64,000 bases of DNA, from the NCBI GenBank assembly GCA_002479485.1, contig DLNM01000013.1:1166-65165 (forward strand), in the 5' to 3' direction. Positions within the stretch are counted from its first letter, which is position 1. Each line of letters opens with the position of its first letter. The translations under genes were made by a program, and so were the position numbers. Below the pieces are notes generated by a model. It was not told the origin of the DNA, did no database searches, and saw only the letters and a list, made by a program, of their open reading frames with translations. This DNA is from Firmicutes bacterium UBA7510. Its GTDB lineage: Bacteria; Bacillota; Clostridia; Tissierellales; Sedimentibacteraceae. Below are positions 25,717-33,290 of the stretch, one piece after another.

Positions 25717-26739
25717 GTGGCAAGACAAACAAATAAAAATCATATAATTACTGATGAAAAACGTAAAATTTTTAACAACACTAATGTTGAAATTTTAAAT
25801 GATTTTATGATTTATTTACAATCTACAGGCAAAAAAGAAGGTACTATTTTAAATTATCATAATGATATAGAAATGTTTTTTGTTTGGAATTTAGAAGCTA
25901 ATAAAAATAAAGATTTTGTGAATTTGACAAAACGTGAAGTAATGTTTTTTCAAAATTATTGTTTAAATGTTTTAAAATTAGGCTCAGCAAGATATAGAAG
26001 ATTGCGTTCCTCAATAAGTTCAATGAGTAATTATATTGAAAATATGATGGATGATGTATACCCTACTTTTAGAAATATTATAAATAAAATTGAAGCACCG
26101 CCTAAGTCGGCAGTTAGAGAGAAAACTGTATTTGAAGATGATGAACTGAAAAATCTATTAGATGAGTTAGTAGAACAAGAGGAATATCAGAAGGCATGTA
26201 TATTAGCATTAGCTATGGGAAGTGGAAACAGGAAATCTGAATTATTAAGATTTAAGGTTTCCTTTTTTGTTGATGAAAATATTCGTTTTGGTAGTCTGTG
26301 GAAAACTCCTGAAATATCAGTTAAAGGGCGTGGAGATACAAAGAAACAACGTTGGGTGCTTATAAGTACATTTAAACCATATTTAGATTTATGGTTAAAA
26401 GAACGTGAAAGATTAGGAATTAATTGTGATGAGTTATTTGTTATTTATAAAAACGATGGCACATACACTCCAATGACAGTGAGTTCATTAAATTATTATG
26501 CTGACTTATTTACTAAAATGATAGGTAAGCATTTTTACTTTCACTCGATGCGACATTATATGTGTACACATCTGGCTAAAAATAATATCCCAGATGATGT
26601 AATACAAGAAATAATTGGCTGGGCTTCGCTTGACATGGTGAGCATCTACAAAGACATAGATTCTGACGATAAAATAGGTAAATATTTTGATGAAAACGGA
26701 ATTAAAGAAATTACACAAAAAAGTTTAAGTGATTTATAG
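25717..26739 (+). CDS. Xer-like tyrosine recombinase in the late operon
   Basis: 340 residues. An N-terminal SAM-like core-binding domain (residues about 20-115; LNDFMIYLQSTGKKEGTI) is followed by a catalytic domain with the full active-site set: Arg in SGNRKSELLRF, Lys in VKGRGDTKKQRW, HSMRH, the GW of IIGWASLD (His/Trp position) and Tyr in SIYKDID. It is distinct from the integrase at the right border: it lacks the AP2-like arm-binding domain and is transcribed with the late genes. Such enzymes may resolve phage genome multimers or invert/integrate DNA; no target site was found. It starts at GTG 25717 after AAAGGCG. Confidence 0.85.
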   Translation: MARQTNKNHIITDEKRKIFNNTNVEILNDFMIYLQSTGKKEGTILNYHNDIEMFFVWNLEANKNKDFVNLTKREVMFFQNYCLNVLKLGSARYRRLRSSISSMSNYIENMMDDVYPTFRNIINKIEAPPKSAVREKTVFEDDELKNLLDELVEQEEYQKACILALAMGSGNRKSELLRFKVSFFVDENIRFGSLWKTPEISVKGRGDTKKQRWVLISTFKPYLDLWLKERERLGINCDELFVIYKNDGTYTPMTVSSLNYYADLFTKMIGKHFYFHSMRHYMCTHLAKNNIPDDVIQEIIGWASLDMVSIYKDIDSDDKIGKYFDENGIKEITQKSLSDL

Positions 26740-26779
26740 AGACTATCTGAAATATGACTGTCTTTATTATGGTGACAAT

Positions 26780-27211
26780 ATGAAAAAACTCATAATAGAA
26801 TTTAATGATGATAACTATGATAAGTATATAACTTGGTACTTTAAACAGCATCCTAAAGCAAAAAATAAACCTATTAAAAATTGTGTTCACCCTTCTTTAA
26901 ATGAATGGCAAAATATGCATCATCAAGCTAAAAATATATTAAAACAAAATTGGAAAGATTATGTTACAATGATTATTAAAGACTTGAAAATAAATGATTT
27001 TAATATTGATAAATGTGAAGTTGATGTACATATTATAAGACCTACACGCATTAAAGCGGATTTAGATAATAGGTCAATAAAGTTTATACAAGATGCACTT
27101 GTGTTAAATAATGTAATTACTGAAGATAATTATACGGTAATAACTAAATTAACATATAGTGCTGAATATATAAAAGGTATTCAAAAAATGATATTAACGA
27201 TTAAATACTAA
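26780..27211 (+). CDS. RusA-like Holliday junction resolvase
   Basis: 143 residues from ATG 26780 (GGTGAC just upstream). The segment VHIIRPTRIKADLDNRSIKF-I-QDAL followed by NNVITEDNYTVI carries the RusA-family pattern: strand, basic loop, DLDN with catalytic aspartates, then a DAL helix and an acidic V/I-x-x-D-N loop. RusA enzymes cleave branched DNA during phage recombination, replication or packaging. They usually sit among early replication genes, so this location downstream of the lysis genes is unusual. Confidence 0.75.
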   Translation: MKKLIIEFNDDNYDKYITWYFKQHPKAKNKPIKNCVHPSLNEWQNMHHQAKNILKQNWKDYVTMIIKDLKINDFNIDKCEVDVHIIRPTRIKADLDNRSIKFIQDALVLNNVITEDNYTVITKLTYSAEYIKGIQKMILTIKY

Positions 27212-27238
27212 TATAAAGTATGAAAGTGTGGTATTAAT

Positions 27239-27400
27239 ATGGGGTATAAAGAGCTATTAGGCAATATCCTTGCCATGCTTAATCAGCAAGTGGATGACAA
27301 TTTTGCTGGCTATTTAGATATTCAATCTGATTATTGGTTTGGGAGATTAAATGACAGTGAAGAATTAATAAAGATGATTGAAAAGATGTTAGAAGATTAA
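27239..27400 (+). CDS. Small hypothetical protein
   Basis: 53 residues (MGYKELLGNILAMLNQ...; FAGYLDIQSDYWFGRL; ELIKMIEKMLED). It is acidic and helical, with no recognised family. A weak GTGTGG-type ribosome site precedes ATG 27239. It lies 28 bases after the RusA-like gene and ends right before a strong terminator, so it is probably the last gene of the rightward operon. Confidence 0.45.
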   Translation: MGYKELLGNILAMLNQQVDDNFAGYLDIQSDYWFGRLNDSEELIKMIEKMLED

Positions 27401-27404
27401 TTGA

Positions 27405-27445
27405 GGGTAAGTTCAGAGAAATCTGTTCTTACCCTTTTTTTTTTA
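27405..27445. terminator. Strong intrinsic terminator between convergent operon and integrase
   Basis: GGGTAAG at 27405-27411 with CTTACCC at 27428-27434 and an inner CAGA-GAAA-TCTG hairpin, followed by ten T. It may also act for the integrase transcript from the other side. Confidence 0.9.
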
Positions 27446-27450
27446 CTTTT

Positions 27451-28668
27451 TTAAGTCCAACCTATATTGTCTAAAATTTGAACAGAATTAATTTTTTGTT
27501 CTTCAATTACATGAACATAAGTATTATATGTTATACTAACACTACTATGTCCTAACAATTGTGAAATAACTTTTATATCTTGTTTTTCTCTAAATAACTT
27601 ACTAGCAAATGTATGTCTTGTCGCATGAACAGAATATTTTTTTACACCTGCTTTATTTAATATTCTATAATATATATCTCTAAAAGTATCTGGTGACATT
27701 ACAGTATTAGTAGCGGTTGATATAACAAAAGAATTTTCACCAAAATATCTAATACTTTTTAAAATATTTAACGCTTCAATTGCTGATTCGTTTAATGGAA
27801 TCATTCTATTACTACTTTGTGTTTTAACTGTTTTTTGTATTAAAGTAGATGTCTTTCCATTCGTATCGTCTTTTTTTGATTTATTTGTCGTTTTAGTCAC
27901 GTTACTACAAATTGTAATGGTTTTATTCATAAAATCAACTTTGTCCCATTTTAACCCTAATAATTCGCCAATTCGGATACCTGTATTAAATAACAAAACT
28001 ACTCCAGCGCCCATAGCATAAACATATTTACCATTATTAAATTTTGATAACGAAGTATTTATTATTTTTTTTACATCTTCATCTGGTATAATTTCTATTA
28101 TTTTAGTTTCAAATTTATGAATACTTGGTAACTCTACAGAATTCATCGGATTTAATGTTATATGACGATTACTCGTTGCATATTCAAAACATGAAGTTAG
28201 TGCGTTATAAGCTTTTTTAATGGTACTATGTGATAATTTTTTGTCTTTATAAATTGGGCTAGGAGTATTCATTAATTCATTTATAACTAATCGTTGAATC
28301 ATTTCAGAATTAATTTCACCAAGTTTAAAATGTCCTATATATGGTAATATATTATTATTTACTGTATAATACAACCTATCATATGAACCATCTTTTAATT
28401 TGTTTACTCTTACATTTTCCATCCAATCTGTGATATATTTACTAAATAATAAATCTTTATGAATGACACTAATTTCAGATTTTATCATTAGTTTATAATC
28501 GTCTAATTTAGAAACTACTTCTTTTCTTTCTTTTCCATAAAAAGATTTCATAATTGCTTTTCCAGTATCTGGGTTAGTTCCTATTTGAATTTTAGCAACC
28601 CATCTACCATCTTTTCTTTTTGTAATAGAACCTTCTCCATTACCTCTTTTATGCGTTTTCTTCGCCAT
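27451..28668 (-). CDS. int: Phage integrase (tyrosine recombinase with AP2-like arm-binding domain)
   Basis: 405 residues from ATG 28668 (GGGTG spacer fits; an in-frame GTG lies at 28677). N-terminal AP2-like DNA-binding domain (EGSITKRKDGRWVAKIQIG, ... TGKAIMKSFYGKERKE), SAM-like core-binding domain (about residues 65-165) and catalytic domain with Arg in NTGIRIGELLGLKW (near 231), a conserved Lys, HATRH (near 347), LLGHSS and Tyr in NTYVHV (near 385). All catalytic residues are present. It inserts and, with an excisionase, removes the prophage. Its start faces tRNA-Sec, which makes that tRNA the likely target. Confidence 0.95.
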   Translation of the reverse strand: MAKKTHKRGNGEGSITKRKDGRWVAKIQIGTNPDTGKAIMKSFYGKERKEVVSKLDDYKLMIKSEISVIHKDLLFSKYITDWMENVRVNKLKDGSYDRLYYTVNNNILPYIGHFKLGEINSEMIQRLVINELMNTPSPIYKDKKLSHSTIKKAYNALTSCFEYATSNRHITLNPMNSVELPSIHKFETKIIEIIPDEDVKKIINTSLSKFNNGKYVYAMGAGVVLLFNTGIRIGELLGLKWDKVDFMNKTITICSNVTKTTNKSKKDDTNGKTSTLIQKTVKTQSSNRMIPLNESAIEALNILKSIRYFGENSFVISTATNTVMSPDTFRDIYYRILNKAGVKKYSVHATRHTFASKLFREKQDIKVISQLLGHSSVSITYNTYVHVIEEQKINSVQILDNIGWT

Positions 28669-28708
28669 TTTTATCACCCATTTGTATCTTATAATATATA
28701 AATATGAA

Positions 28709-28742
28709 TGTCAAGAAAAATGACACTAATTTTGACACTAAA
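28709..28742. promoter_or_regulatory. Integrase promoter and 12-base-spaced direct repeats (arm-type sites)
   Basis: TGACACTAA occurs at 28721-28729 and 28733-28741, exactly twelve bases apart. On the minus strand TTGACA lies at 28709-28714 with TATAAG 15 bases further, a plausible int promoter. Repeats this close to both int and the attachment site are typical of integrase arm-binding sites, which would also let integrase affect its own promoter. Confidence 0.55.
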
Positions 28743-28782
28743 TGCGTAGGTTTATATAGGTTTTTTTAAATATAAATAAATA

Positions 28783-28823
28783 AAAAAACATCTTACTCTA
28801 TTTTAAAAAATAAGATGTTTTTT
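28783..28823. terminator. Bidirectional hairpin between integrase and tRNA-Sec
   Basis: AAAAAACATCTTA at 28783-28795 pairs with TAAGATGTTTTTT at 28811-28823. It has A-runs and T-runs on both sides, so it could stop transcripts from tRNA-Sec before they enter the prophage. Confidence 0.75.
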
Positions 28824-28864
28824 GAGATGTGTATAAATAATGTTTAAATTTCAATGTTATTATA

Positions 28865-28910
28865 TGGCGGGAATATGTGGGAATCGAACCCACCTAGGAC
28901 GCTATTAACG
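28865..28910. other. Probable attachment site (attR) in the 3' part of tRNA-Sec
   Basis: The T arm and acceptor end of tRNA-Sec face an integrase 200 bases away. Phages using tRNA genes recombine in this part and restore the 3' end from phage DNA. The exact core cannot be set because the other junction lies outside the window. The G-A mismatch in the acceptor stem could be a trace of such replacement. Confidence 0.65.
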
Positions 28911-28962
28911 CCCAACAACTGGTGTTGAAGACCAGGGGGCACACCAGCACCCATCTACTCCC
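28865..28962 (-). tRNA. selC: tRNA-Sec (anticodon TCA), with encoded CCA
   Basis: 98 bases on the minus strand. D stem GGGTGC/GTGCCC of six pairs with a four-base loop, anticodon stem CTGGT/ACCAG with loop CTTCAAC (TCA, 28926-28928 complement), a long variable arm (GGGCG..GCGTCC), T arm GTGGG/CCCAC with TTCGATT, discriminator G and CCA. The long acceptor, six-pair D stem and extra arm are diagnostic of selenocysteine tRNA. The eighth acceptor pair is G-A. It decodes UGA with SelB and a SECIS hairpin. The 3' end lies toward the integrase. Confidence 0.95.
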
Positions 28963-28983
28963 ATATTTTAATCATATATCCAG

Positions 28984-29008
28984 GACATATGATATATTAT
29001 CATATGTC
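28984..29008. repeat. Long hairpin between response regulator and tRNA-Sec
   Basis: GACATATGATA at 28984-28994 and TATCATATGTC at 28998-29008 are exact reverse complements with a three-base loop. There is no T-run on the minus strand. It may bind a protein or shape the leader of the tRNA precursor. Confidence 0.5.
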
Positions 29009-29044
29009 TTAGATATAATCAACTGTAAAATTCTGTGAATTTTT

Positions 29045-29734
29045 TTAATTGTTATTATTCCTAAAATAGTATCCTGAACCCCACTTTGTAAGTATATACT
29101 CATAGTTTTCAGATTTCTTCTCTATTTTTTCTCTTAATCGTCTAATATGAACGTCTACAGTCCTTAAATCACCAAAATATTCATATCCCCATATTATTTC
29201 TAGAAGTTCTTCACGGGAATATATTCTACCGGGGTTTGTAGCAAGCAATAAAAGTAAATCAAATTCCTTAGCTGTTAAGTTAATTTCTTTATTATTTATA
29301 CTTACTTTACGTCCTAATGTGTTGATAACAAAGTCATCGGCTAATATAGTCTGTTCATTTGTTTTTTGGTTATTAAATTTTGTTCTTCTCAAAATTGCCT
29401 TAATTCTAGCTTTTAATTCAAGAATGTTATATGGCTTTGTTACATAATCATCAGCACCATACTCTAATCCAAGTATTTTATTCATATCTTCGCATTTGGA
29501 AGTTAATAAAATTATAGGTGTATTGCATTTTTCTCTAATTCTTTGACAAACCTCTAGCCCATCAATATCTGGTAAAACTAGCTCTAGTATTATCATATCA
29601 AATTCATCATTAGAAATTATTTTTAAGGCACTCATACCATCAGCTACGGACACTATCTCATAGCCATCCTGCTCTAAGCTATATCTAAGATTTTTTACTG
29701 ATATAAGCTCATTATCAACTAATAACACCTTCAT
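29045..29734 (-). CDS. OmpR/PhoB-type response regulator, no adjacent kinase
   Basis: 229 residues from ATG 29734, chosen because GGGGGAG precedes it (a longer frame upstream lacks a ribosome site). Receiver domain with acidic cluster VDNE, phospho-acceptor Asp in IILELVLPDIDG region, Thr/Ser in LLTSKCE and Lys in VTKPYN. C-terminal winged helix with GRKVSINNKEINLTAKEFDL and RTVDVHIRRLREKIE. No histidine kinase lies next to it, so it is an orphan in this window. In place of the usual phospho-Asp motif LDLxLP the sequence reads LELVLPD, with Glu before the family Asp position, which may alter phosphorylation. A TTGACA promoter lies upstream. Confidence 0.9.
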   Translation of the reverse strand: MKVLLVDNELISVKNLRYSLEQDGYEIVSVADGMSALKIISNDEFDMIILELVLPDIDGLEVCQRIREKCNTPIILLTSKCEDMNKILGLEYGADDYVTKPYNILELKARIKAILRRTKFNNQKTNEQTILADDFVINTLGRKVSINNKEINLTAKEFDLLLLLATNPGRIYSREELLEIIWGYEYFGDLRTVDVHIRRLREKIEKKSENYEYILTKWGSGYYFRNNNN

Positions 29735-29804
29735 TTTTACTCTCCCCCAAGACTTAATTTGAAATTTTCTTAATATTTTTATTACAAAAAATACACTTTT
29801 ATAT

Positions 29805-29833
29805 ATAGTACCTTTTGCTAATCCTTTTGTCAA
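29805..29833 (-). promoter_or_regulatory. Promoter of the orphan response regulator
   Basis: On the minus strand TTGACA (29828-29833), 17-base spacer, TACTAT (29805-29810), 70 bases before the start codon. Confidence 0.7.
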
Positions 29834-29868
29834 GTGTTTATAAACTTAACAAAATTAATTAAGTTTGC

Positions 29869-31785
29869 TTAATTTAACTTATTTAAGACTCTATCATTTT
29901 CGGATCGTTTAGTAATTTTACAATTATCGAAATACTCAAGAAGTGTAATCGCACTCTTTCTATTTGTATTTAGTAAGTCTCTATATTCAGCAGCAGAAAT
30001 TTTATTATTTTTTTGCAAATACTCTATTAATAATGATTTAGCTGTATTAATTATACTACTTGATGAAAAAGTATCATCTGCTACCTTTATAACTTCTCCA
30101 GCTTCCATCATTGTTGTTAAAATATCTTCAGAGCTCATTTTATCATTATCAAGCTCTAGTATTTGACTTAACTTGACAAAATTATATTCTGATGAAGCAA
30201 TTAATTTTTCTATCTTTCCTTTAATTATGTTGTATTTATCATCTATTTTGATTGTAAAACCAACTATACTTAAGAAGTCACTACTTTGACTTAATTGGTT
30301 ATTTGAAATCATATTATTAATTATTTCGTCAAAAACATTCTGTTTTATTTTACTAAAAAACTTGCTTTTTATCTCTGATTTTTTTATTCCATTTTTGTAT
30401 GGATTTTTCTTGTGAAATTCCTCTATATATTTTACTATTTTGCTTTCAATATCATTTTCATAAGATTTATGCCAAATATACATATCATTTTTAAGCTTAA
30501 ATACTGTTATTTTATTTTCTTTTTCAAGCTCAATGACATTATTGTTTATTTCTTCAATAGACATGGCAGTAATTTTAGCGAGCTCATTTATAGATGGAAT
30601 TATGGCGCTGTTTTCTTTTATTATATTTTCTATAACATCTGTATGAGAGCCTTGTTCCTTAACCATCAAATCCTCAATTAATTTATCATCTGCTCTAGTC
30701 TTTTTAAGTGGCACAGGCTCGATAATTTCTCCACCACCAACAGTTTCCATAGGTGAATAAAATCTTACTATAAATTTATCTCCCCTTCTTACAGCAACTT
30801 CTTCCTCTAGTCTAAGCTGAGCATAGCAGCTTTCTCCTGGAGTCAATTGTTCCTTGTCTAGTAAAACAATTCTACACAAAATTTCACTTGTTCCTGTATA
30901 TAGGTGTAGTCTGCTTCTGTTTTCCACAATACGCTTTGAAGATTTGAGTAAATTTATTTTTACATCAAGCATCATAGTATTTTTCATACTATTTATCGGA
31001 GCAATAACACAGCCTCTGTAAAGTTCAGATTTTTTTATATTAGATAGATTTATTGCGGCTCTTTGGCCTGCATAGCAAGTGTCTGCATCAGTATTATGTA
31101 CCTGAATGTTTCTAACTTTACAGATTTTATTTATAGGATAAATTTCAAGCTCATCGCCTTTTTTTATTTGTCCTGATATAAGTGTTCCGGTTATTACAGT
31201 ACCAAACCCTGATATAGTAAAGGCTCTGTCTATCGGCAATCTTGGTATAGTATTAATATCTCTTTCCTCGACTGTATCACTTGTCATGCTCTGTATTAGC
31301 TCAATTAGATTATCTATCCCTTGTCTAGTAACTGAGGAAACCTCTATCATTGGTGAATTACTTAAAAAAGTATCCTTTAATTCATCCTTTATATCTTCCT
31401 TAACAAGTTCCAGCCAATCAGAATCAACCAAGTCACATTTTGTTAATACAACTATACCATTTTTAATTCCAAGTAAATTAAGAATATTAATATGCTCCTC
31501 TGTTTGTGGCATTATTCCTTCATCTGCTGCAATTACAAGCAAAACTAAATCCATACCAATAACACCAGCAAGCATGTTTTTTATGAATTTTTCATGTCCC
31601 GGAACATCAATAATCCCTATTCTATTTTTATTAGGTAAATCAAAATAAGCAAAGCCTAAGTCAATTGTAATTCCACGCTTTTTCTCTTCTTCCCACCTAT
31701 CAGTCTCCTTACCTGTTAGGGCTTTAATTAATGTTGTTTTACCATGATCAATATGACCTGCAGTTCCTACAATTATGTTCTTCAT
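29869..31785 (-). CDS. selB: Selenocysteine-specific elongation factor SelB
   Basis: 638 residues. EF-Tu-like G domain with GTAGHIDHGKTTL (P-loop), DVPGHEKFIKNM and TKCD; then beta-barrel domains II and III (GTVITGTLISGQ, GDKFIVRFYSPMETVGGGEI). The C-terminal third holds winged-helix repeats (for example the part around SAAEYRDLLNTNRKSAITLLEY) that bind the SECIS hairpin in mRNA. SelB brings Sec-tRNA to UGA. ATG 31785 lies 25 bases after selA, consistent with one selD-selA-selB transcript. Confidence 0.97.
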   Translation of the reverse strand: MKNIIVGTAGHIDHGKTTLIKALTGKETDRWEEEKKRGITIDLGFAYFDLPNKNRIGIIDVPGHEKFIKNMLAGVIGMDLVLLVIAADEGIMPQTEEHINILNLLGIKNGIVVLTKCDLVDSDWLELVKEDIKDELKDTFLSNSPMIEVSSVTRQGIDNLIELIQSMTSDTVEERDINTIPRLPIDRAFTISGFGTVITGTLISGQIKKGDELEIYPINKICKVRNIQVHNTDADTCYAGQRAAINLSNIKKSELYRGCVIAPINSMKNTMMLDVKINLLKSSKRIVENRSRLHLYTGTSEILCRIVLLDKEQLTPGESCYAQLRLEEEVAVRRGDKFIVRFYSPMETVGGGEIIEPVPLKKTRADDKLIEDLMVKEQGSHTDVIENIIKENSAIIPSINELAKITAMSIEEINNNVIELEKENKITVFKLKNDMYIWHKSYENDIESKIVKYIEEFHKKNPYKNGIKKSEIKSKFFSKIKQNVFDEIINNMISNNQLSQSSDFLSIVGFTIKIDDKYNIIKGKIEKLIASSEYNFVKLSQILELDNDKMSSEDILTTMMEAGEVIKVADDTFSSSSIINTAKSLLIEYLQKNNKISAAEYRDLLNTNRKSAITLLEYFDNCKITKRSENDRVLNKLN

Positions 31786-31810
31786 ATAAACTTATTCCCT
31801 TTCACTAACT

Positions 31811-33208
31811 CTAACCTAAAGCATTTATTATAATATTTGATAATATATCTATTTCAGATTCATTTATAGTTCTTAAATCTATTATAGCTTTATCATTAGC
31901 AATTCTAATTATAACTGGTATCTCTGAATATCTTAATCTCTTTTCTAATAATGCTGTAGTAATATTATTTGGCTTTATAGCAACACATTTACTGTTTATT
32001 CTTTCTAATGGCAATGAACCTCCGCCAATTTGAGATAAACAGTCCTCAATTTGAATGTTGGCACTATTAAGTGCAGGTTTAATCTTATCATATAATAAAT
32101 TAGCTAATCTATTAACCTCTTCAATATCCTTAACTATCATGTTTAACACTGGTATATTTTTTATAGCATTTTCTTCATCAATATATTCATGGAAAACAGC
32201 TTCTAATGCTGTAGCAGTAAATTTATCAATTCTTATAGCTCTAGTCAATGGATTTTTTTTCATTTTATTAATGTACTCTTTTTTACCTACTATTATACCT
32301 GCTTGCGGACCACCTAAAAGTTTATCACCGCTAAAGCATACAACATCAGCGCCATTTTTTATTGACTCCTGTACAGTAGGTTCATATGTTAGTCCATATT
32401 TGCTAAGATCAATTAAAACTCCACTGCCTATATCCTCTATCAAAGGAATATTATGTTTTTTGCTAAGGTCTGATAATTCCTTAATAGTAACACTTTCAGT
32501 AAATCCAACTATCTTATAATTGCTTGTATGAACCTTTAATAGTGCGGCTGTTTCCTCAGTTATGGCATTTTCATAATCTCTTAGGTGAGTTTTATTGGTT
32601 GTACCTATTTCAACCAGAGTTGAACCACTTTGAGCCATAACATCAGGTACTCTAAAAGAACCACCAATTTCTACTAGCTCTCCTCTTGATACTATAACCT
32701 CTTTATTTTTTGCCATTGTACTAAGTATAAGCATAACTGCAGCTGCGTTGTTATTAACAGCCATTGCAGCCTCTGCTCCTGTTATTCTACATACAATATC
32801 TTCGAAGTGAGAATATCTTTCACCTCTCTCACCTTTTTCAATATCATACTCAAGGTTAGAATATCCTGTAACAATTTCCTTTAATCTATCTGCAATTTTT
32901 TCAGATATTACTGCTCTTCCTAGGTTAGTATGAAGTATTGTTCCTGTTCCATTTATAACCTTTCTCATATTTAATGCTGTAGTTTTTTTGAACTTAACAA
33001 CTATATCATCAATTAAGCTTTTAATTTTACTAGTTATTTCATTTTCAGAACTGCTGTTAGTAATAAATTCTCTTAACTCATCAGTTTTTTCTCTTACAAT
33101 ATCAATAACAAGATCTCTATCGTTATTTTCTATTAAGTTTTTTATTCTTTCATCTTCTATTAAAATATCAACCTTTGGAATATTTCTAAAATAAATATTT
33201 TTATCCAT
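31811..33208 (-). CDS. selA: L-seryl-tRNA(Sec) selenium transferase SelA
   Basis: 465 residues, a normal length. PLP-dependent fold with the cofactor lysine in CFSGDKLLGGPQAG, an N-terminal helical domain that binds tRNA-Sec, INGTGTILHTNLGRA, and VEIGTTNKTHL. The enzyme converts serine on tRNA-Sec to selenocysteine using selenophosphate from SelD. It is preceded by GAAGGG and by a set of palindromes in the selD-selA gap. Order selD-selA-selB is the usual clostridial one. Confidence 0.97.
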   Translation of the reverse strand: MDKNIYFRNIPKVDILIEDERIKNLIENNDRDLVIDIVREKTDELREFITNSSSENEITSKIKSLIDDIVVKFKKTTALNMRKVINGTGTILHTNLGRAVISEKIADRLKEIVTGYSNLEYDIEKGERGERYSHFEDIVCRITGAEAAMAVNNNAAAVMLILSTMAKNKEVIVSRGELVEIGGSFRVPDVMAQSGSTLVEIGTTNKTHLRDYENAITEETAALLKVHTSNYKIVGFTESVTIKELSDLSKKHNIPLIEDIGSGVLIDLSKYGLTYEPTVQESIKNGADVVCFSGDKLLGGPQAGIIVGKKEYINKMKKNPLTRAIRIDKFTATALEAVFHEYIDEENAIKNIPVLNMIVKDIEEVNRLANLLYDKIKPALNSANIQIEDCLSQIGGGSLPLERINSKCVAIKPNNITTALLEKRLRYSEIPVIIRIANDKAIIDLRTINESEIDILSNIIINALG

Positions 33209-33236
33209 TACACTACCCTTCTCAATTAATTATTTA

Positions 33237-33290
33237 GTTTCAACTTTTTGAAACTTTTGACTTTGTTGAAACTTTCAACTAGTTATAACT
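33237..33290. repeat. Cluster of palindromes at the selD end / selA leader
   Basis: Three adjacent palindromes: GTTTCAA-CTTT-TTGAAAC (33237-33254), GTTGAAA-C-TTTCAAC (33265-33279) and AGTTATAACT (33281-33290). They fill most of the 70-base gap between selD and selA. They share TGAAA-type arms with the larger hairpin arrays upstream of selD and rng. Confidence 0.5.

Larger units (their letters stand above)
1..28870. mobile_element. Siphovirus-type prophage, right-hand (late) part, left end outside window
   Basis: Gene content and order are those of a temperate siphovirus: tail chaperone, tape measure, Dit, tail tip, fibres, lysis genes, then an integrase reading inward from the right boundary. 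The integrase start is about 200 bases from the 3' end of tRNA-Sec, the usual layout of a phage inserted into a tRNA gene. No head, packaging, replication or repressor genes are seen, so these must lie left of base 1. Broken genes inside are the antirepressor, the XhlA-like gene and a homing endonuclease. Confidence 0.93.

Noticed and set aside
25717..26739. The Xer-like recombinase as the prophage integrase
   Set aside because: The enzyme next to the tRNA, with arm-binding domain and reading inward from the border, is the better candidate; the Xer-like gene lies in the late operon without an adjacent attachment site.
29735..29833. Longer N-terminus for the orphan response regulator
   Set aside because: The extra residues do not belong to a receiver domain and the upstream TTGACA promoter would fall inside it; the ATG at 29734 has the ribosome site.
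32055..32519. 154-residue + strand open frame opposite selA
   Set aside because: Antisense shadow of a well-conserved gene with no ribosome site.
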